Of a DNA stretch of 64,000 nt, positions 63,881-64,000 are shown piece after piece. A program made the translations under genes and the position numbers. The notes beneath the pieces are model-generated. The model ran no database searches. It had not been told where the DNA came from and saw only the letters and a list, made by a program, of their open reading frames with translations. This DNA is from Pseudomaricurvus albidus (GTDB lineage: Bacteria > Pseudomonadota > Gammaproteobacteria > Pseudomonadales > Cellvibrionaceae), in contig NZ_JAHKRS010000013.1 of assembly GCF_018863235.1 (NCBI RefSeq), forward strand, positions 40,473-104,472. Direction: 5' to 3'. Numbering within the stretch: the first letter of the stretch is position 1; every line of letters begins with the position of its first letter.

Positions 63881-64000
63881 TCAAGTAATAACTGCAATTC
63901 CGTTACGCAGCGAGCAAATCCACTCGCTGCCCCATAAATAATTCGTTTGGTGATCGACAGCCCCTTGTCTTTCTGGGACGATTGTTCAGCCGATCCATTA
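63877..64000 (-). mobile_element. Right end of an IS30-family insertion sequence
   Basis: Transposase C-terminus (63903-64000) followed by about 25 bases containing TTGCAGTTATTACTTGAAA, in the position where IS30-type terminal repeats lie. The giant reading frame resumes directly afterwards. The exact boundary is uncertain by several bases because the other end is outside the window. A GCAGCGAG/CTCGCTGC hairpin (63907-63930) lies within the transposase end. Confidence 0.7.
63903..64000 (-). CDS. IS30-family transposase, C-terminal fragment
   Basis: The last 31 codons visible read MDRLNNRPRKTRGCRSPNEL and end VDLLAA, then TAA. LNNRPRK followed by G(x)xxPxE and a short hydrophobic end is the typical C-terminus of IS30-type DDE transposases. 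The rest of the gene lies beyond the right edge. It is read in the same direction as the giant gene, in a different frame. Confidence 0.78.
   Translation of the reverse strand, partial: MDRLNNRPRKTRGCRSPNELFMGQRVDLLAA

Noticed and set aside
63782..63784. GTG at 63784 as the true start of the giant gene
   Set aside because: No ribosome-binding site, no signal sequence, and family-like sequence (FKDNWGIDIV) continues upstream in frame to the TGA at 63881-63883.
63907..63930. GCAGCGAG/CTCGCTGC hairpin as a terminator or attC-like site
   Set aside because: It lies inside the transposase coding end, lacks a U-tail, and is short. More likely it is incidental or part of the IS.

Overview
The window is a piece of a gammaproteobacterial chromosome, probably from a marine or aquatic lineage. 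Evidence for this is the cysD-cysN pair, a bifunctional ManC, and an intact S10-spc-alpha ribosomal supercluster with gammaproteobacterial gene order and protein lengths close to E. coli. I cannot name the genus from sequence alone.

Layout. Bases 1-2390 (+ strand) hold sulfate adenylyltransferase: cysD, cut by the left edge, and cysN, closed by a strong bidirectional terminator. Bases 2470-5473 (- strand) hold a GDP-mannose enzyme (manC) and a beta-CASP metallo-beta-lactamase ribonuclease-like gene. Bases 5725-19914 (- strand) hold 26 ribosomal protein genes plus secY and rpoA, running from rpsJ to rplQ. They include rpmJ (38 codons) and rpsS with a GTG start. A good sigma-70 promoter lies upstream of rpsJ. 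Several hairpins sit across or next to stop codons inside the cluster.

Bases 20314-63880 (- strand) hold the unusual part, one co-directional locus. A giant open frame of more than 12,000 codons encodes an RTX/cadherin-like, calcium-binding surface or secreted protein with an embedded matrixin-like zinc protease. Five genes follow it: a DUF3467-like small protein, a GAF-like/HlyD membrane fusion protein, a PqqD-like/M50 metalloprotease/HlyD fusion, a SecA paralog lacking the helical-wing domain and two-helix finger, and a short periplasmic adaptor with a signal peptide. No ABC transporter and no TolC is present. I infer that these five genes form a dedicated export and processing machine for the giant protein, powered by the SecA-like ATPase and using HlyD-type adaptors. 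That would be a hybrid of Sec and type I secretion logic.

At the right edge (63877-64000) is the end of an IS30-family insertion sequence, recognised from the C-terminus of its transposase. The giant frame resumes directly after it with a motif typical of the protein's own repeats. The giant gene therefore appears interrupted near its 5' part, and its native N-terminus lies outside the window. Whether the locus is dead, or phase-variable through IS excision, cannot be decided here.
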